NCBI GenBank assembly: GCA_963556695.1
Contig: CAUWAG010000019.1
Location: 434,001-498,000 of the forward strand
From: Anthostomella pinea
Lineage: Eukaryota; Ascomycota; Sordariomycetes; Xylariales; Xylariaceae
DNA length: 64,000 nucleotides
Direction of reading: 5' to 3'
Made by a program: the position numbers and the translations under genes. The notes under the pieces were generated by a model. The model had not been told where the DNA came from and did not search any database. It saw nothing but the letters and a program-made list of their open reading frames with translations. Positions 24,532 to 35,218 of the stretch are shown piece after piece. Each line of letters starts with the position of its first letter. Position 1 is the first letter of the stretch.

Positions 24532-27500
24532 CTATCGGGGGCAGATTGTTGAAAAGAACTTGCTCTTCTCCACGAATTTTGCCCATTCTGTGCTCCTCTC
24601 CCCTAAGTATTGTAAACAAGCTGCCCTAGGCGAATGCCTAGGCAGTAGCCGATTTTTCCCCAGCCTCTTACAAAAGAAAATGTGTTGTGGTGTTTTCTTC
24701 TCACCACAGCTGCAGTGATCATTTGAATCTGTGTGCCCAAAGCGTTCATGGTATCTGGCAAAGTCGCCATGTCCAGATCTGGCCGCTAGAAGTCTGTGTA
24801 AAGTACTCCTCTTAAAAGATATAAGGTCTCTTTCAGTTACTGTATGTGAGTATACTTCTTGATACCTAGATTCTGATTGGTCTTTCCACCATTGGTTGAA
24901 CTCTTTCTTGCCCTGTCTTTTGAGATCTCTCTTGACCCAAGAGATTGTAGGAAGATTTATTGTGTCTGTTTCCAGCATGGCACCCTCTTTTGCTAGTGTG
25001 TCGGCAGCTTCGTTGCCATCAATATCTCTGTGTCCAGGAATCCATTTGACGGTCACTCCAGGAGTGTGTGCTGTGGCAAGTTCTTGAAATCGTAGAAAAA
25101 TGTTTTGTGATGTCTCGGGTGGAGTCCCATTGAGCCCATCTACCACTGACGTGTTGTCTAGGCAGACATATAGCTGTTTTCCGTGTCCAATTGCCCTGGC
25201 TGCTGCAAGACCTTGGAGAGCACCATGGACTTCAGCATCTACTACTTCTGCTTGTAGAAGTCTGCCCCTTCCCCGGTATACTTCTTGTGTAGTGCCGCCT
25301 TTCCTGATGGTATAACCCCATCCAGTGCGGATTGTGCCTTGGTCATCCAACTGTGATCCATCTGAGTAGATGACAAGGTCAGTGTTCACGTTTCTCTCTT
25401 GTAACCATTGCTTGAAGAGCTCTGTTTCTTTGTCTTTGTCTTTGCGGATTGGGCGCTTCTTCCATGATGGCCTGGTAAGTATTGGTCTCTGGAAGTCAGG
25501 GACTAGCTGGAAGCTTCTTTGTAGCCTTGTTGGATCCTTGCGAGCTTGTATTTGGAGCCTGCCAACCAGAGGGTGTCTCTGATCTATTCGTCCTAGTCGG
25601 AGGCCGTGACGTCGTCTTATTGACTCTGCAAGAACTCCTGCTGGGGGAATCTGCGATTCAAAGTGTAAGATATGTCCAGGGTGTGTTTTCCAGACTGGCA
25701 AGATAGCCCTGATCGCCGTTCGTAGTACGGCATCTATTGTTCCAAGAAGCCCCTTAATGCGACATGCTGATGTCTCACCTAAGCTCCCAGTTTTCTCGAT
25801 TCCTGGGTACCAGGCCTCCAGGCCATGTGTGAGAATAGGAATAACACAAGCTTTCACAGCCCTCTTGGTTGACTTTACTGGAAGTCCTTTGACTGTGTTG
25901 CATAGTCCTCGAAGGTGATTTGCTACCCTACTAGCTTTCTTGGCCCAGTGAGAAACATGGTCTTTGAAGTTTAGTTTCCTATCCAGAAGGACACCTAGCC
26001 ATCGCATGGAATGCTTAGCTGTTTTGTTCATTGTTCCGTGGCAAACTGGGGGATTGTCTGAGTTCTTTTTCCGTGAGAAGTGCATGATCTCGGTTTTGTC
26101 GGGATCAAATTCAATAGCATTGTTATGTCCCCATTGGTTGAGCAAATGAAGGTTTTCAGAAGCCTCTGCAGCTGTTTCTTTAAGGTTCTTTCCAATGCAG
26201 AGTGTTGCTAGATCATCTGCATATCCAAAGCGTCTTCTTTTTATGCCAAGTCGGGCACAGATTGGCTCTGTATACAGCATGTAGAGGATTGGAGAGACTG
26301 GTGAGCCTTGTGGGAGCCCACAAGTGAGAGCTTTTATATCGGTCACAGTACCTTCAAACCGAACTCTTGCGGACCGCTCGGACATGAACGACTGGACCCA
26401 TCTTATGAGAAAGCCTGGCCAGCCCTGTTCTCTCATGCGAACCACCAGCCGTCCCATTAGGGCAGCATCAAAGGCCCCTTTCACATCTGATGTGACTACC
26501 GTTGCAACGAGGCCTTGGTCAAGGGCCTGCTCAATATCGTGTATGAGTGCAGCTACCAGGTCAGTGGCAGAGCGCTTTGGTAGAGCTCCAAAATGTTGTG
26601 GGGCTAGAATTCCAAGTTTGACAACAAACCAGGTAATTCTTTTCGCAATGAGTCGTTCTAGGCCCTTGCCAAGACATGACAGTAGCGATATTGGTCTGTA
26701 GGCCCTGGGATTGGAGTAGTCTTTCTTTCCTGGTTTTGGGATCATCACCACCTCAGCTACTTTGAATGGTTTAGGGTGGTGTCCAATCAGTAGGCAGGTC
26801 TGGAAAAGGGCTCTGATATGTTCACCAATGACTGGCCAGCAAGCTTTCAGAATCCGTACTGTGAGGGTATCTACTCCCGGGGAGTTGCTCTTGGTTCCTA
26901 AAGTGCACCCTTCAGCCTCTTCCAGTCCGACGTGGTATTCAAGGGGGATGTGTGGCTTGGGTTGTACGATCTGAGCGGACCAGGGGTCGATGATATCGTT
27001 GTCTGAGGTACTTCGTTCAAGCGTGGCTGAGCGTAATGCATTTGCCTTGCTCTCTTGTGACTCGAATATTTGGTCTCCTATGATGATTGGAGGGGAACGC
27101 AATCCTGCTGATAACTTGTGCCAAGAGACGATTCTGTATAGGTCCTTTGGCTCAGTTGCTGAATTGATTAGAGTCTGCCAGTACTCTCTCCTAGCTTTCC
27201 GAACCACGCCGCGAAATTCCCGTCGGGCTGAATTCCGTCCTTCTTGGCTTGTAGTCTGTTTGGAAAGGGCCCTGTATGTCTGAACAGCTGCTTTGCAGTC
27301 ATCATTCCACCAAGCAGTGGGCCTAGATTGACGGGGCCTCTTGCCCACTGTCCTGATACAGCCTTGGATCATGTTGATCAGGCTTTGTGTAAAGGTGTCC
27401 ACCTGGCCAGGGGATACACCCAGCCGGGGGAGTTCATGAATCCTGGTTTGGACATTATCTGCCAGCTCCTGTAGTTTATCGTCCGGTACTATCCAATGAT

Positions 27501-28224
27501 TGGCCTTGGGTACTCGGTCCAGATCTCCCTGGATTGGAATGACTATTCGTAATGTCTCATGATCTGAGGTGCACTGAAGTGCATCATTGACTGAGGCTTC
27601 AGCCATGGGGACATCAGAGAACACCAGATCTAGTACATTTCCGTCATCATGTGTCGGGACATCTGGTTCAGAAATCAGATCCAGTCCGTGGTCTGCCATA
27701 GTTTGTGCAAGTATAGTACCACCATGATATCCTGGATTGCTTGAGTCCCAGGATGTGTCGCCAGCATTGAAATCTCCAGCTATAACGCAGCCAAAAGGTG
27801 GAGTCCATACTTCCAGAATGTCATCCACTTCCTGTGGGTTGTCACATGGCCGGTAGACACTGGCAAATGTAATGCCTTGTACCTTGACCCAGGTGATGTC
27901 TCGTGTAGCATAGGGCCGAAGTTGATCCGCTTGAAGGTATTTTCTCACATAGATGAGAGATCTGGGCCGTGTACTGTCGCTGTCCCAGGAATCCACTGGG
28001 GAGTATATATCGTAATTGGGGTGTGTCTTTACTCCCATTCTCCTGCCTGGTGGTATGCCAACCCAGGGCTCTTGCATCAGAATGATGTCTGCTTGTTCTC
28101 CTTTATAGTCAGCCAGATTGATGGCTAACTCTGTAGGGCCTGCACTCTTTTGTCCCCCTGCTGTATTCACAGAATGGATGACTAGATGCCCGTGTCGATG
28201 TGTTTCGTTTGATGTACCTAACAT
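24532..28224 (-). CDS. LINE-B ORF2: endonuclease, reverse transcriptase, RNase H
   Basis: 1230 aa, the enzyme for target-primed reverse transcription. An exonuclease-endonuclease-phosphatase domain covers about residues 1-230 (MQEPWVG; IAGDFNAGDTSWDSS; CTSDHETLR). The RT covers about 470-760 (PKPGKKDYSNPRAYRPISLL; TSDVKGAFDAA; GLPQGSPVSPILYMLY; catalytic FGYADDLATL). An RNase H domain lies at about 930-1060 (VIYSDGSQLDD; AEVHGALQGL; WIPGHRDIDGNEAADTLAKE). A C-terminal Cys/His cluster follows (HTDSNDHCSCGEKKTPQHI). All expected catalytic boxes are present. Its ATG overlaps the ORF1 stop in ATGTTAG, suggesting termination-reinitiation. The frame is uninterrupted. Confidence 0.93.
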   Translation of the reverse strand: MLGTSNETHRHGHLVIHSVNTAGGQKSAGPTELAINLADYKGEQADIILMQEPWVGIPPGRRMGVKTHPNYDIYSPVDSWDSDSTRPRSLIYVRKYLQADQLRPYATRDITWVKVQGITFASVYRPCDNPQEVDDILEVWTPPFGCVIAGDFNAGDTSWDSSNPGYHGGTILAQTMADHGLDLISEPDVPTHDDGNVLDLVFSDVPMAEASVNDALQCTSDHETLRIVIPIQGDLDRVPKANHWIVPDDKLQELADNVQTRIHELPRLGVSPGQVDTFTQSLINMIQGCIRTVGKRPRQSRPTAWWNDDCKAAVQTYRALSKQTTSQEGRNSARREFRGVVRKARREYWQTLINSATEPKDLYRIVSWHKLSAGLRSPPIIIGDQIFESQESKANALRSATLERSTSDNDIIDPWSAQIVQPKPHIPLEYHVGLEEAEGCTLGTKSNSPGVDTLTVRILKACWPVIGEHIRALFQTCLLIGHHPKPFKVAEVVMIPKPGKKDYSNPRAYRPISLLSCLGKGLERLIAKRITWFVVKLGILAPQHFGALPKRSATDLVAALIHDIEQALDQGLVATVVTSDVKGAFDAALMGRLVVRMREQGWPGFLIRWVQSFMSERSARVRFEGTVTDIKALTCGLPQGSPVSPILYMLYTEPICARLGIKRRRFGYADDLATLCIGKNLKETAAEASENLHLLNQWGHNNAIEFDPDKTEIMHFSRKKNSDNPPVCHGTMNKTAKHSMRWLGVLLDRKLNFKDHVSHWAKKASRVANHLRGLCNTVKGLPVKSTKRAVKACVIPILTHGLEAWYPGIEKTGSLGETSACRIKGLLGTIDAVLRTAIRAILPVWKTHPGHILHFESQIPPAGVLAESIRRRHGLRLGRIDQRHPLVGRLQIQARKDPTRLQRSFQLVPDFQRPILTRPSWKKRPIRKDKDKETELFKQWLQERNVNTDLVIYSDGSQLDDQGTIRTGWGYTIRKGGTTQEVYRGRGRLLQAEVVDAEVHGALQGLAAARAIGHGKQLYVCLDNTSVVDGLNGTPPETSQNIFLRFQELATAHTPGVTVKWIPGHRDIDGNEAADTLAKEGAMLETDTINLPTISWVKRDLKRQGKKEFNQWWKDQSESRYQEVYSHTVTERDLISFKRSTLHRLLAARSGHGDFARYHERFGHTDSNDHCSCGEKKTPQHIFFCKRLGKNRLLPRHSPRAACLQYLGERSTEWAKFVEKSKFFSTICPR

Positions 28225-29795
28225 TGACTGACAACAATGGTATCGGCATCTCTGGGATGAGTTGTATCTGTTGTGTCGATTTGCATTGTGGTGTCTTTGT
28301 TATTATTGCTAGGTGTTGACCCAGCTTGGTTTCTGCCTGCTTCGTTGAAGGCCTTGGATCTGGCTCTTTCTCCGGCTAGCCTTATTTCCTGGATTTGCTC
28401 CCATGTGTGCTTATGGATGGTACCTTTCACAACCTTGGGGCGGGCAGGGCATTTGTCGAAGTTGGCAGCATGAGGTCCTTTGCAGTTGACACACTTTGGG
28501 ATTGGTTTTTCGCACTCTCCCTGGTGTACTGTGTTGGCGCAGTGTGCACATACTTGCTTTTCGCATCGGTAATTCCTACCATGGTATCTGAAGCAGCTTG
28601 CACACTGGTGAACCTTGGGGGTGTGTTGAATATGCCTTGAGGTCATTGAGTGGGCAAAAAGCGTGAATGGTTTCCTTGCTGCACTGGGCAGAGAGATTAT
28701 CCATGTAGTTTCTGGATCAGAATCAATCGTGTTCTTTGAGAGTATGCACCTCAGAGGTCTGTCGCCTGTTTGGGCTTCAACTTCATCGGCAACAACAGTG
28801 TCAGTAATATCGATTGTGAACCCTTCTGCACTGATGACCTTTCTTGGGCATCCATTGACCTTGTAATGATGCCAGACTGTGTGGGTCTCAATCTTTTGTG
28901 CCTTGAGAATGTCGGCAATTTCTTCTTGGAAAGCCAGAAGCTTAGCCTGAGTTGGCTTGTCCCTTGGGTGTAAGGTAAAACCAGAAGGACATCGTGTCAC
29001 TTCTCTAAGCTCCTGAGGGTGGAGCTTAAGTCTTCTGTTCAGTGTAGACTTGATTCCATAAGGCTCTAGGTGGCTATTATCCATGCGGACAAAGACCCGG
29101 AGATCATCCTGCTTCTTCTTCAGTTGGTTGGCAGTGATGAGGGCGCCAGGCTGTGTTTTCTTCATGGTAGTGTTGACTGTCCATGGATGCTGTCGTTGGC
29201 CAGAGGAGACAGCTTGGGCGAAGGTCATGGTGGGCTTCCCTATCCCTATCCCGCCAGGAGTGGTCTTTCTTTTGGGCAGATCTCGGGTTTCCAGCCACTC
29301 GTTCAGGCATTTGGAGAAGAAAGCGCTGAACTCCTTGGCATGAGAGTATAGTTCGGTTCCAGCTTTTTCCAGTGTCTTATCGACTGCTGCAGCACACTCT
29401 TGAAACATTGTCATCCTGGCTTCATAGAGATGCTTGTCTTTAGCCAGTATTTTGGCTACTTGGTCCTGGCACTTTGAGGAAGAGACCTTGTTCCCTGTAT
29501 CGCCTCCAATGGCTTGGTCTGTAGAGATTTCGTTTGATTGAGGTACTTCCATATCAATGATGCTGCTAGTATTAATATTTCGGGATTTTCCTTTCAGAGG
29601 GGAAATAATGGTGAAGTCAGCCTCAGAGACTTGTGACGGGCTGCTGTTGATGTCGTCGAGCAGTGCCTGGCGGAGCTTGCTTGGGGTTGCCGGGCCATAT
29701 GTTCTTTTAGGGACCGGGGATTTGAGCACGCCGCCAGTAGTCGTCTTTGGGACGGCCACTGGCGTATTTGGGGGCCTATCGTGAAGGGGTGCCAT
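28218..29795 (-). CDS. LINE-B ORF1: gag-like RNA-binding protein
   Basis: 525 aa, starting MAPLHDRPPNTPVAVPKTTT. The first third is polar and probably disordered. A predicted helical segment follows (KDKHLYEARMTMFQECAAAV). Three zinc-knuckle-like motifs lie near residues 395-455: CASCFRYHGRNYRC, CAHCANTVHQGEC and CVNCKGPHAANFDKC. ORF1 proteins of this clade bind element RNA and act with ORF2 in the ribonucleoprotein. The frame is intact and ends in the 7-base overlap with ORF2. Confidence 0.9.
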   Translation of the reverse strand: MAPLHDRPPNTPVAVPKTTTGGVLKSPVPKRTYGPATPSKLRQALLDDINSSPSQVSEADFTIISPLKGKSRNINTSSIIDMEVPQSNEISTDQAIGGDTGNKVSSSKCQDQVAKILAKDKHLYEARMTMFQECAAAVDKTLEKAGTELYSHAKEFSAFFSKCLNEWLETRDLPKRKTTPGGIGIGKPTMTFAQAVSSGQRQHPWTVNTTMKKTQPGALITANQLKKKQDDLRVFVRMDNSHLEPYGIKSTLNRRLKLHPQELREVTRCPSGFTLHPRDKPTQAKLLAFQEEIADILKAQKIETHTVWHHYKVNGCPRKVISAEGFTIDITDTVVADEVEAQTGDRPLRCILSKNTIDSDPETTWIISLPSAARKPFTLFAHSMTSRHIQHTPKVHQCASCFRYHGRNYRCEKQVCAHCANTVHQGECEKPIPKCVNCKGPHAANFDKCPARPKVVKGTIHKHTWEQIQEIRLAGERARSKAFNEAGRNQAGSTPSNNNKDTTMQIDTTDTTHPRDADTIVVSQC

Positions 29796-29947
29796 CCAGC
29801 TTGTGAGAAAAATTTTCTGCGCCTTGGCAAGGATAGTCAGGTACTGAAATAAATGCCTGTTTTAGTGCAGATATAGAGGTTGCGCCCTAACAGCGGGGCG
29901 CCAAGAAAAATAGTTGTTTTTGGTAAGAGTGTGTGTGGCAAATTGTG

Positions 29948-32189
29948 GAAGTTGGATCCTCGGGCGCATGTTGGCTACCTTGTGGGATACGATTCCACAA
30001 ACATCTACCGTATCTGGGTACCACAACTCGGAGAGGTTATTTGAACCAGGGACGTGACCTTCGACGAAAGCACGTTCTTTGACGGTAAAAAAGAAGCAGC
30101 AGACACTGAGATGATCGCTAATTTAAAAGATTTAGTACAAGAGATTCGACTGTCTGACGCCGAGGTTGAGAACGAGCGAGCGCTGGAGTCAGATGATGAG
30201 ATCTATCAACCAGACGAGATACAGAGCAAATATGAAGATGATGAGGCTTGCAGCACTATCTACGTAGCTGGCGATTGCAAGCCATCACCAGTTGCAGCTC
30301 TAGAAGGTGGTCTGTTTACTCCAGAGGCTTCAGAAGACGAAAGAGATCTGTTTGCCGCATACGTACACCTCGCAGCAGCAGCACAAATCATGAGAGGCGG
30401 AGAAGGCCCCCTAGAAGGGCAAGATGACGTCTATGGAGGGGTGGGAAGCGTTTTTCACTATGAAGGGTTGAGAAAGGAGGATTTCAGACCTCAATCACCT
30501 CTTCAGACACCTCAACAGTCACAATTTCACGAGTTTTGAGACTTCAAACCTGTAACTCGGTTCGCTGCTTCATTCGCAGCAGGTCGCAAGTTCAAGATAC
30601 ATCGCAGGGACCTCGCTCCAGAGCCTAGAAACCACTGAGAACTAGAGAGACATCCTATGAAGGAGTACTTCACCAGAGCGCAAGCCGAGCATCTCGAAGA
30701 GCACAAGAAGATGAATTCATGGACCTAAGTGGCAAAATTGGAAGCCAAAGGGCAGCAGATCTTGGGTTGTATGTGGGTCTTTGTATACAAAACGAATAAA
30801 CACGGCTTCCTTGAGAAGTGCAAAGCACGCCTCGTCGTGTGTGGCAACCAACAAGCACCTGGGGATCTTCCCACAAGGGCTACAACCCTAGCAGGCACCT
30901 CACTACGCACACTGCTCGCAATCACGGCAAAATTCGACCTGGAAACTCGACAAATAGATGCCATCAACGCTTTTGTGCACTGCGATCTTGACGAACGGGT
31001 GTACATGCAAATGCCCCCCGGAACCGGCAACAAGCAGTGTATTTTGCGGCTCAACAAGGCTCTGTACGGTCTTAGGAGATCACCACTGCTCTGGCAGACC
31101 AAACTAACCAATGCCTTCAATGATTTGGGCTTTAGGGAGGTCCCCCAGGAGCCGTGTGTGATGGTGAAGGGCAGCATTATGGTCTTCTTTTACGTTGATG
31201 ATATCGTATTCGCGTACCCAAAGAAGGATGAACCTGACGTCGATCTCACCACCACAGCACTTGAAAAGAGCTTTAGAATCAAGCTGATCGGAGACCTCAA
31301 ATGGTTCCTTGGAATGCACATTATCAGGGATAGGGGCGAACGAGCCATATGGCTGTCCCAAGAGGCATATATTGAGAAACTGGCTAACAATTTTGGAGTA
31401 CCAACACAGGGCAGGGCTCCAGATACCCCCATGATTTTGAAGGAATTGCTACCAAACGACCAGCAGGCAACGAAACGAGACCTAGAAGAGTACCAAAAGA
31501 AGATCGGATCGATTCTTTTCGCTGCGATTTCTACCCGACCAGACATCGCTTTTGCCGCCTTGAGGCTTGCCCGATTCAATCAAAATCCATCGATCAAGCA
31601 CATCCGCGCTGCAGACCACGTGTTACACTACTTGTACGGCATTCGAGGTTACACAATTCGATACGGGAAGGGTGATGGCTTCAAACAGCTGCTGTGTGCG
31701 AGTGATGCCTCCTTTGGAGACAACACAGAAGATCGCAAGAGCTCTTAGAGCTACGTTATCAGCCTTTTTGGAGGACCAATCGCTTGGAGAGCCAACAAAC
31801 AGGATACTGTTACCACTTCGAGCACTGAATCTGAGCTGTTAGCAATCACTCAGTTGGCAAAAGAGGCCATCTACCTGAGCAGGAGGTTCAGAGAGGAACT
31901 ATCGCCGCCACGTGGACCGAAACAAGCAAAATGGCTGCTGACGGTCTGACAAAGGCACTGCCGAAAGGGAAGTTCCAAAGCTTCCTGGATCACCTTCGGC
32001 TAGAGGATATAACAGCCAAATTGGACCGTATGAAGCTCAACGAGCGGATTCAGGAGAAGATAAGTGACCTGAAGGTCAATATGGGGATGATCACGCAGTC
32101 AGAGTGTTTTGGGAGTCACAGAGACCTTGAATTCGGCCCTGATTCAACCTTGTTATATGGATTAGATGACAAGGTCATCTAAAGGGGTG
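29948..32189 (+). pseudogene. Copia integrase end, RT and RNase H, broken
   Basis: Resumes copia gag-pol after LINE-B. An acidic linker (30054-30539) leads to the RT (30729-31748) with VCGNQQAPGDLPTRATTLAG, the region LNKALYGLRRSPLLW and the catalytic FFYVDDIVFAYP. RNase H follows (TTSSTESELLAITQLAKEAI). It then jumps within a few codons to its C-terminal part (QRGTIAATWTETSKMAADGL), so roughly 40 residues are missing. A stop lies at 31746 and others interrupt the linker. Non-functional. Confidence 0.85.
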
Positions 32190-32370
32190 TGTTGAATGGC
32201 GCGCAAGCCACCGTGGCGTTCAGGGAGGTGGCAGTGCACCAACAAGGCCAATAGGGCATTTTTAGGCCACTTAGCGCACAGCAGGATTTTCACACAGACA
32301 CAGTAACAAGGCTGATTACACCAGAATATATGTTTTCACCCATCTAAAAGCCTGCATGCTCTGTTTGACA
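32190..32370 (+). repeat. Copia 3' LTR
   Basis: 181 bp, partner of 21548-21728. It is followed at once by the GGTAC duplication and the interrupted Gypsy II sequence. Confidence 0.93.
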
Positions 32371-34394
32371 GGTACTTCCTGAGACTAGATGGATATCCGC
32401 GCCCAGAGCATTCACTATTGCGTCCTTACTAACCTTAGGATGAACAGTTTGGCGTGGGGAAGTCTTTTGCAAGGATGCCGCGCGGTCTCGTCCTGTTAAC
32501 TGGTCTTTCATTGTCTGTAAGGACTCATGATGGTCTCCGGCCCATATAGCCAGCACTTGGGGGCGACGTAGTATCCTCTGTGGGCGTTTCTCTTGATCTT
32601 CCCACTGTGAACCCTCTGGAGCATGTCCTGCTGGGCCTGAGGATTGATAGCCCGTTGCCTTAACCACTGGCGAGCTGGGTTGGTGATGTCGGTCTTCCAG
32701 TTGGTAAGGAAAGGTAGTTCCGGTGGGAAGTATAGGCGGTTCCGCCAGCAGTCTGGTAAGAGGTTGTGAATAACCAAAAATCGCTTGCCAACAATAAGGT
32801 CAAAGTTCTTGCTGGGCCCAAACTCTGTTTCCAGGATAGGGGCTTCCCGGAAGGTTCTTCCCTGAATCTGGAAGTTTGCTGCAACCGCTGTGTTAACAAT
32901 TTGTGAGTGTCCTTTACCAAAACCATTCAGGGTGGCGGGCTCATCAAAATGTCTTTGAGGGAGTTCCCATTGTTGAGCCCTTTGGAGGGCTCATGATTGA
33001 ACGGCTGCCTAAAAGATAAACCTCTGCTCCGGTATCAATCAAAACTTTCACACGCACTGCAATTCCATTCCATCGGATGGTTGCAGTCATCATAAAGGTA
33101 CTGCCGCCAATCAAGCCAGAGAGGTCTGATCGAAGTGATGGAATTTCAAGGGAGTGGTGAGCCAGTTGATTAATAGTACATTGGAGGCCTAGGTGAGAGA
33201 CTTTCCCTAGGCCTTTGAGTTTTCTAACTGGCTGTCAGAAATAACATCCTGGGTCAGACCAAAAGGGGTCTCATTATCTTCTTCCAGAAAATGTACATGA
33301 GGAGTTCCTTTCTTTGGATAACTTGGGAGCAATATGACCCTCTTTGCCACACAAGTAGCATGTAATGCTTTCTGTCTTGTGGGGTGTGTGTGATCGGTCA
33401 ATGTGCTTCCTTTCAGGGGCTGCAGAGAGACAAGGAGTCTTCTGATCAGGTGATGCTCTTGCTGGTTGGAAGGTAGTGTCAATTTCTTGATTGGACAAAG
33501 CTTGGGTTGGTAGGCTTCTAATGAACTGCTGGGGTCCAGGTGCCACAATGATGGTATGGCAAGAGAAGCTTTTAAGAAGCTTTGGCGCTGCTTCTTGACT
33601 CGTTCAATCTCTGCAAGCTGTTGAGCATTGCTAGAACAGATGTTCCGAAATTGGTTAAAAGAAATATTAGAGTCAAGGTAAGAAGCCATTACTTGTATCC
33701 TCAGGGGTGGTGTCAGCTTTCGGTTCAGTTCATACTTCCATTCTATCCGGGACAGGCCTGCCTTACTGGCTAAGAGAACCCATGTGGAACAAAAGGAATA
33801 AAAGTCTTGCGCCAGTTCTATCCACAGATCATAGAGCTGATCTCTGGCTTGAGCAGCTACGTCAGGATTGCTGTAAGAGGACCGGAAAAGGTCATACACC
33901 TCTTCAATGATAATAAGTGACTCAGCATTCTCTTCAAAAATGAATGGTTCCAATATTATAATTGTATTACCTTCTATTAGCGTATAAAGCCAGTCAAACT
34001 TTAATTCTTTTGTAATAAAGAGCCACCAGTTGGTCCATAGCTTGCATTAAGTATTGTTCTTCCACTGTTCAAAGGTCGGGTTTTGACCGTTACTCAGCTT
34101 TGCAGGGTCCGCCAGCTTGATAGAATGTCGCATGGCATTTGAGGTTGATGCCATAGAAGCTGGGATCGTTGTGTGTAGAGAACCTGTTTCCAAAGAAGGA
34201 AAGGCTCGTTCTTCTTGTGGTGCGCTGACATGCACAGACTGTCGTTCTGTTGTGTGTCTTGGTGGCTCAGACCTCAGGATCCGGGTGTGTAGTTCGGTTT
34301 GCAGTCTGGCTAGCTGTTCTGGCGTAAGCGTATCCAGGTTGAAGAGCAAGGGGTCGTTTGATCGGCCCAGAGCACCGCTCATGATTGGTGCCAT
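32371..34394 (-). pseudogene. Gypsy II gag and protease, broken
   Basis: Minus-strand fragments upstream of the copia insertion. A gag start at 34394 reads MAPIMSGALGRSNDPLLFN and LDTLTPEQLARLQTELHTR. The capsid-like region is at 33953-33207 (EVYDLFRSSYSNPDVAAQAR; WIELAQDFYSFCSTW). A damaged CCHC knuckle (CYLCGKEGHIAPKL, last Cys lost) follows near 33340, and an aspartic protease site (VLIDTGAEVYLLG) near 33020. Frames change several times. Inactive. Confidence 0.8.
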
Positions 34395-34813
34395 GGGCTG
34401 GGTCTGTGGGTCCTGGGATGTGATCCTGGAGGAAGATGGAGATGATGAAGCGTTTGAGGGAGATTAGCTGTGTGTCAAAGCGGCCTTTGATCGCGTGTTT
34501 GGCTTGCTCTGGCCCCCTCGTACCTTGGTTCTCTGTTTCTTTGGGGGAAGGTTGTTGGTATTGGGGGATGTTTGGATAGGTTGAGCTGTTCTTCCAGTCC
34601 CTTCAGAACTATCCTGATGTTCTGGAATAATAATGGTACTCATCGTCACAGTGTGTTGGACGGAATCAGTGGTAATAATAAGTGGGATAATAAAGTCTTG
34701 GGATAGATGGGTGTTTGGAGACACTACACCTGTCACTGCTAGAGGCAAAACTCCTTTGCAGTGGTGATTTAAAGACAAGGCTTCTAATCTGGTATGGGCT
34801 AGTCTTGATATTA

Positions 34814-35025
34814 TGTCACGGCGAGCGTACTGAGGAGCTGGCACATGGCCGGCAGCAAGCAGCTATTACTCTATTAACGAGAATATCAAGACTAGAGAGG
34901 AAAGGAAGAGAGAGAGAGATAGGTACAGTGGGAGGTTGCCCCTTTAAGGGGATCCTCTAGTCAGATCCTTCCCCTATTGGGAAGTATCCGCTTGTTATGT
35001 AGGAAGGTCTGTACAGGCCGTCACA
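34814..35025 (-). repeat. Gypsy II 5' LTR
   Basis: 212 bp, partner of 17988-18201, with the GTGGT duplication immediately outside at 35026-35030. It contains a short GA microsatellite. Confidence 0.9.
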
Positions 35026-35218
35026 GTGGTGGTATCGGAAAAAAGAAGCCCTCGAGCAAAGGGATTGGCATGAAAGAAGGGCTAAGAGCAAATCAGAGTC
35101 AAGTGACTACGATTCGGATGGATCTGGTAAAAACACCGCAGAAAGCGACGATGACACTGATCTTGACGTCTGAATCGCCTCATTTGGGGTCAAATGAGGT
35201 TTTGGAAGAGGGGAGTAC

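Larger units (their letters stand above)
24338..29935 (-). mobile_element. LINE-B: apparently intact Tad1-like LINE nested in copia
   Basis: A 5.6-kb non-LTR retrotransposon on the minus strand with two full open frames. A 12-bp duplication (tggcaaattgtg) flanks it at 24326-24337 and 29936-29947. The 3' end is a (CAAA)n tail, seen on plus as tttgtttgtttgtttt. It lies in the copia integrase region. Joining the flanks restores copia coding (…GKLW KLDPRAHVGYLVGYDS). It is the innermost and therefore youngest layer of the stack, and the only retroelement here without a disabling lesion that I can see. Confidence 0.94.
21548..32370 (+). mobile_element. Ty1/copia element nested in Gypsy II
   Basis: Two 181-bp LTRs in direct orientation (21548-21728, 32190-32370) with TGTTGAATGG...GTTTGACA ends. 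A perfect GGTAC duplication flanks them at 21543-21547 and 32371-32375. The element's own sequence is about 5.2 kb, because LINE-B (24338-29935) is inserted in its integrase region. Domain order gag, protease, integrase, RT, RNase H is diagnostic for copia. A short purine tract (aaagggg) precedes the 3' LTR. Stops and an RNase H deletion make it inactive. Confidence 0.94.
17988..35025 (-). mobile_element. Gypsy II: Ty3/gypsy chromovirus nested in Gypsy I
   Basis: A minus-strand element with LTRs at 34814-35025 (5') and 17988-18201 (3'), flanked by a perfect GTGGT duplication (17983-17987, 35026-35030). Taking it out with one GTGGT rejoins the Gypsy I frame as PPWWYRKKE. Its own parts are 17988-21547 and about 32371-35025. 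The copia element (21548-32370) separates its gag-protease from its RT. Domain order on the minus strand is gag, protease, RT, RNase H, integrase, chromodomain. Many stops and frameshifts make it inactive. Confidence 0.92.
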
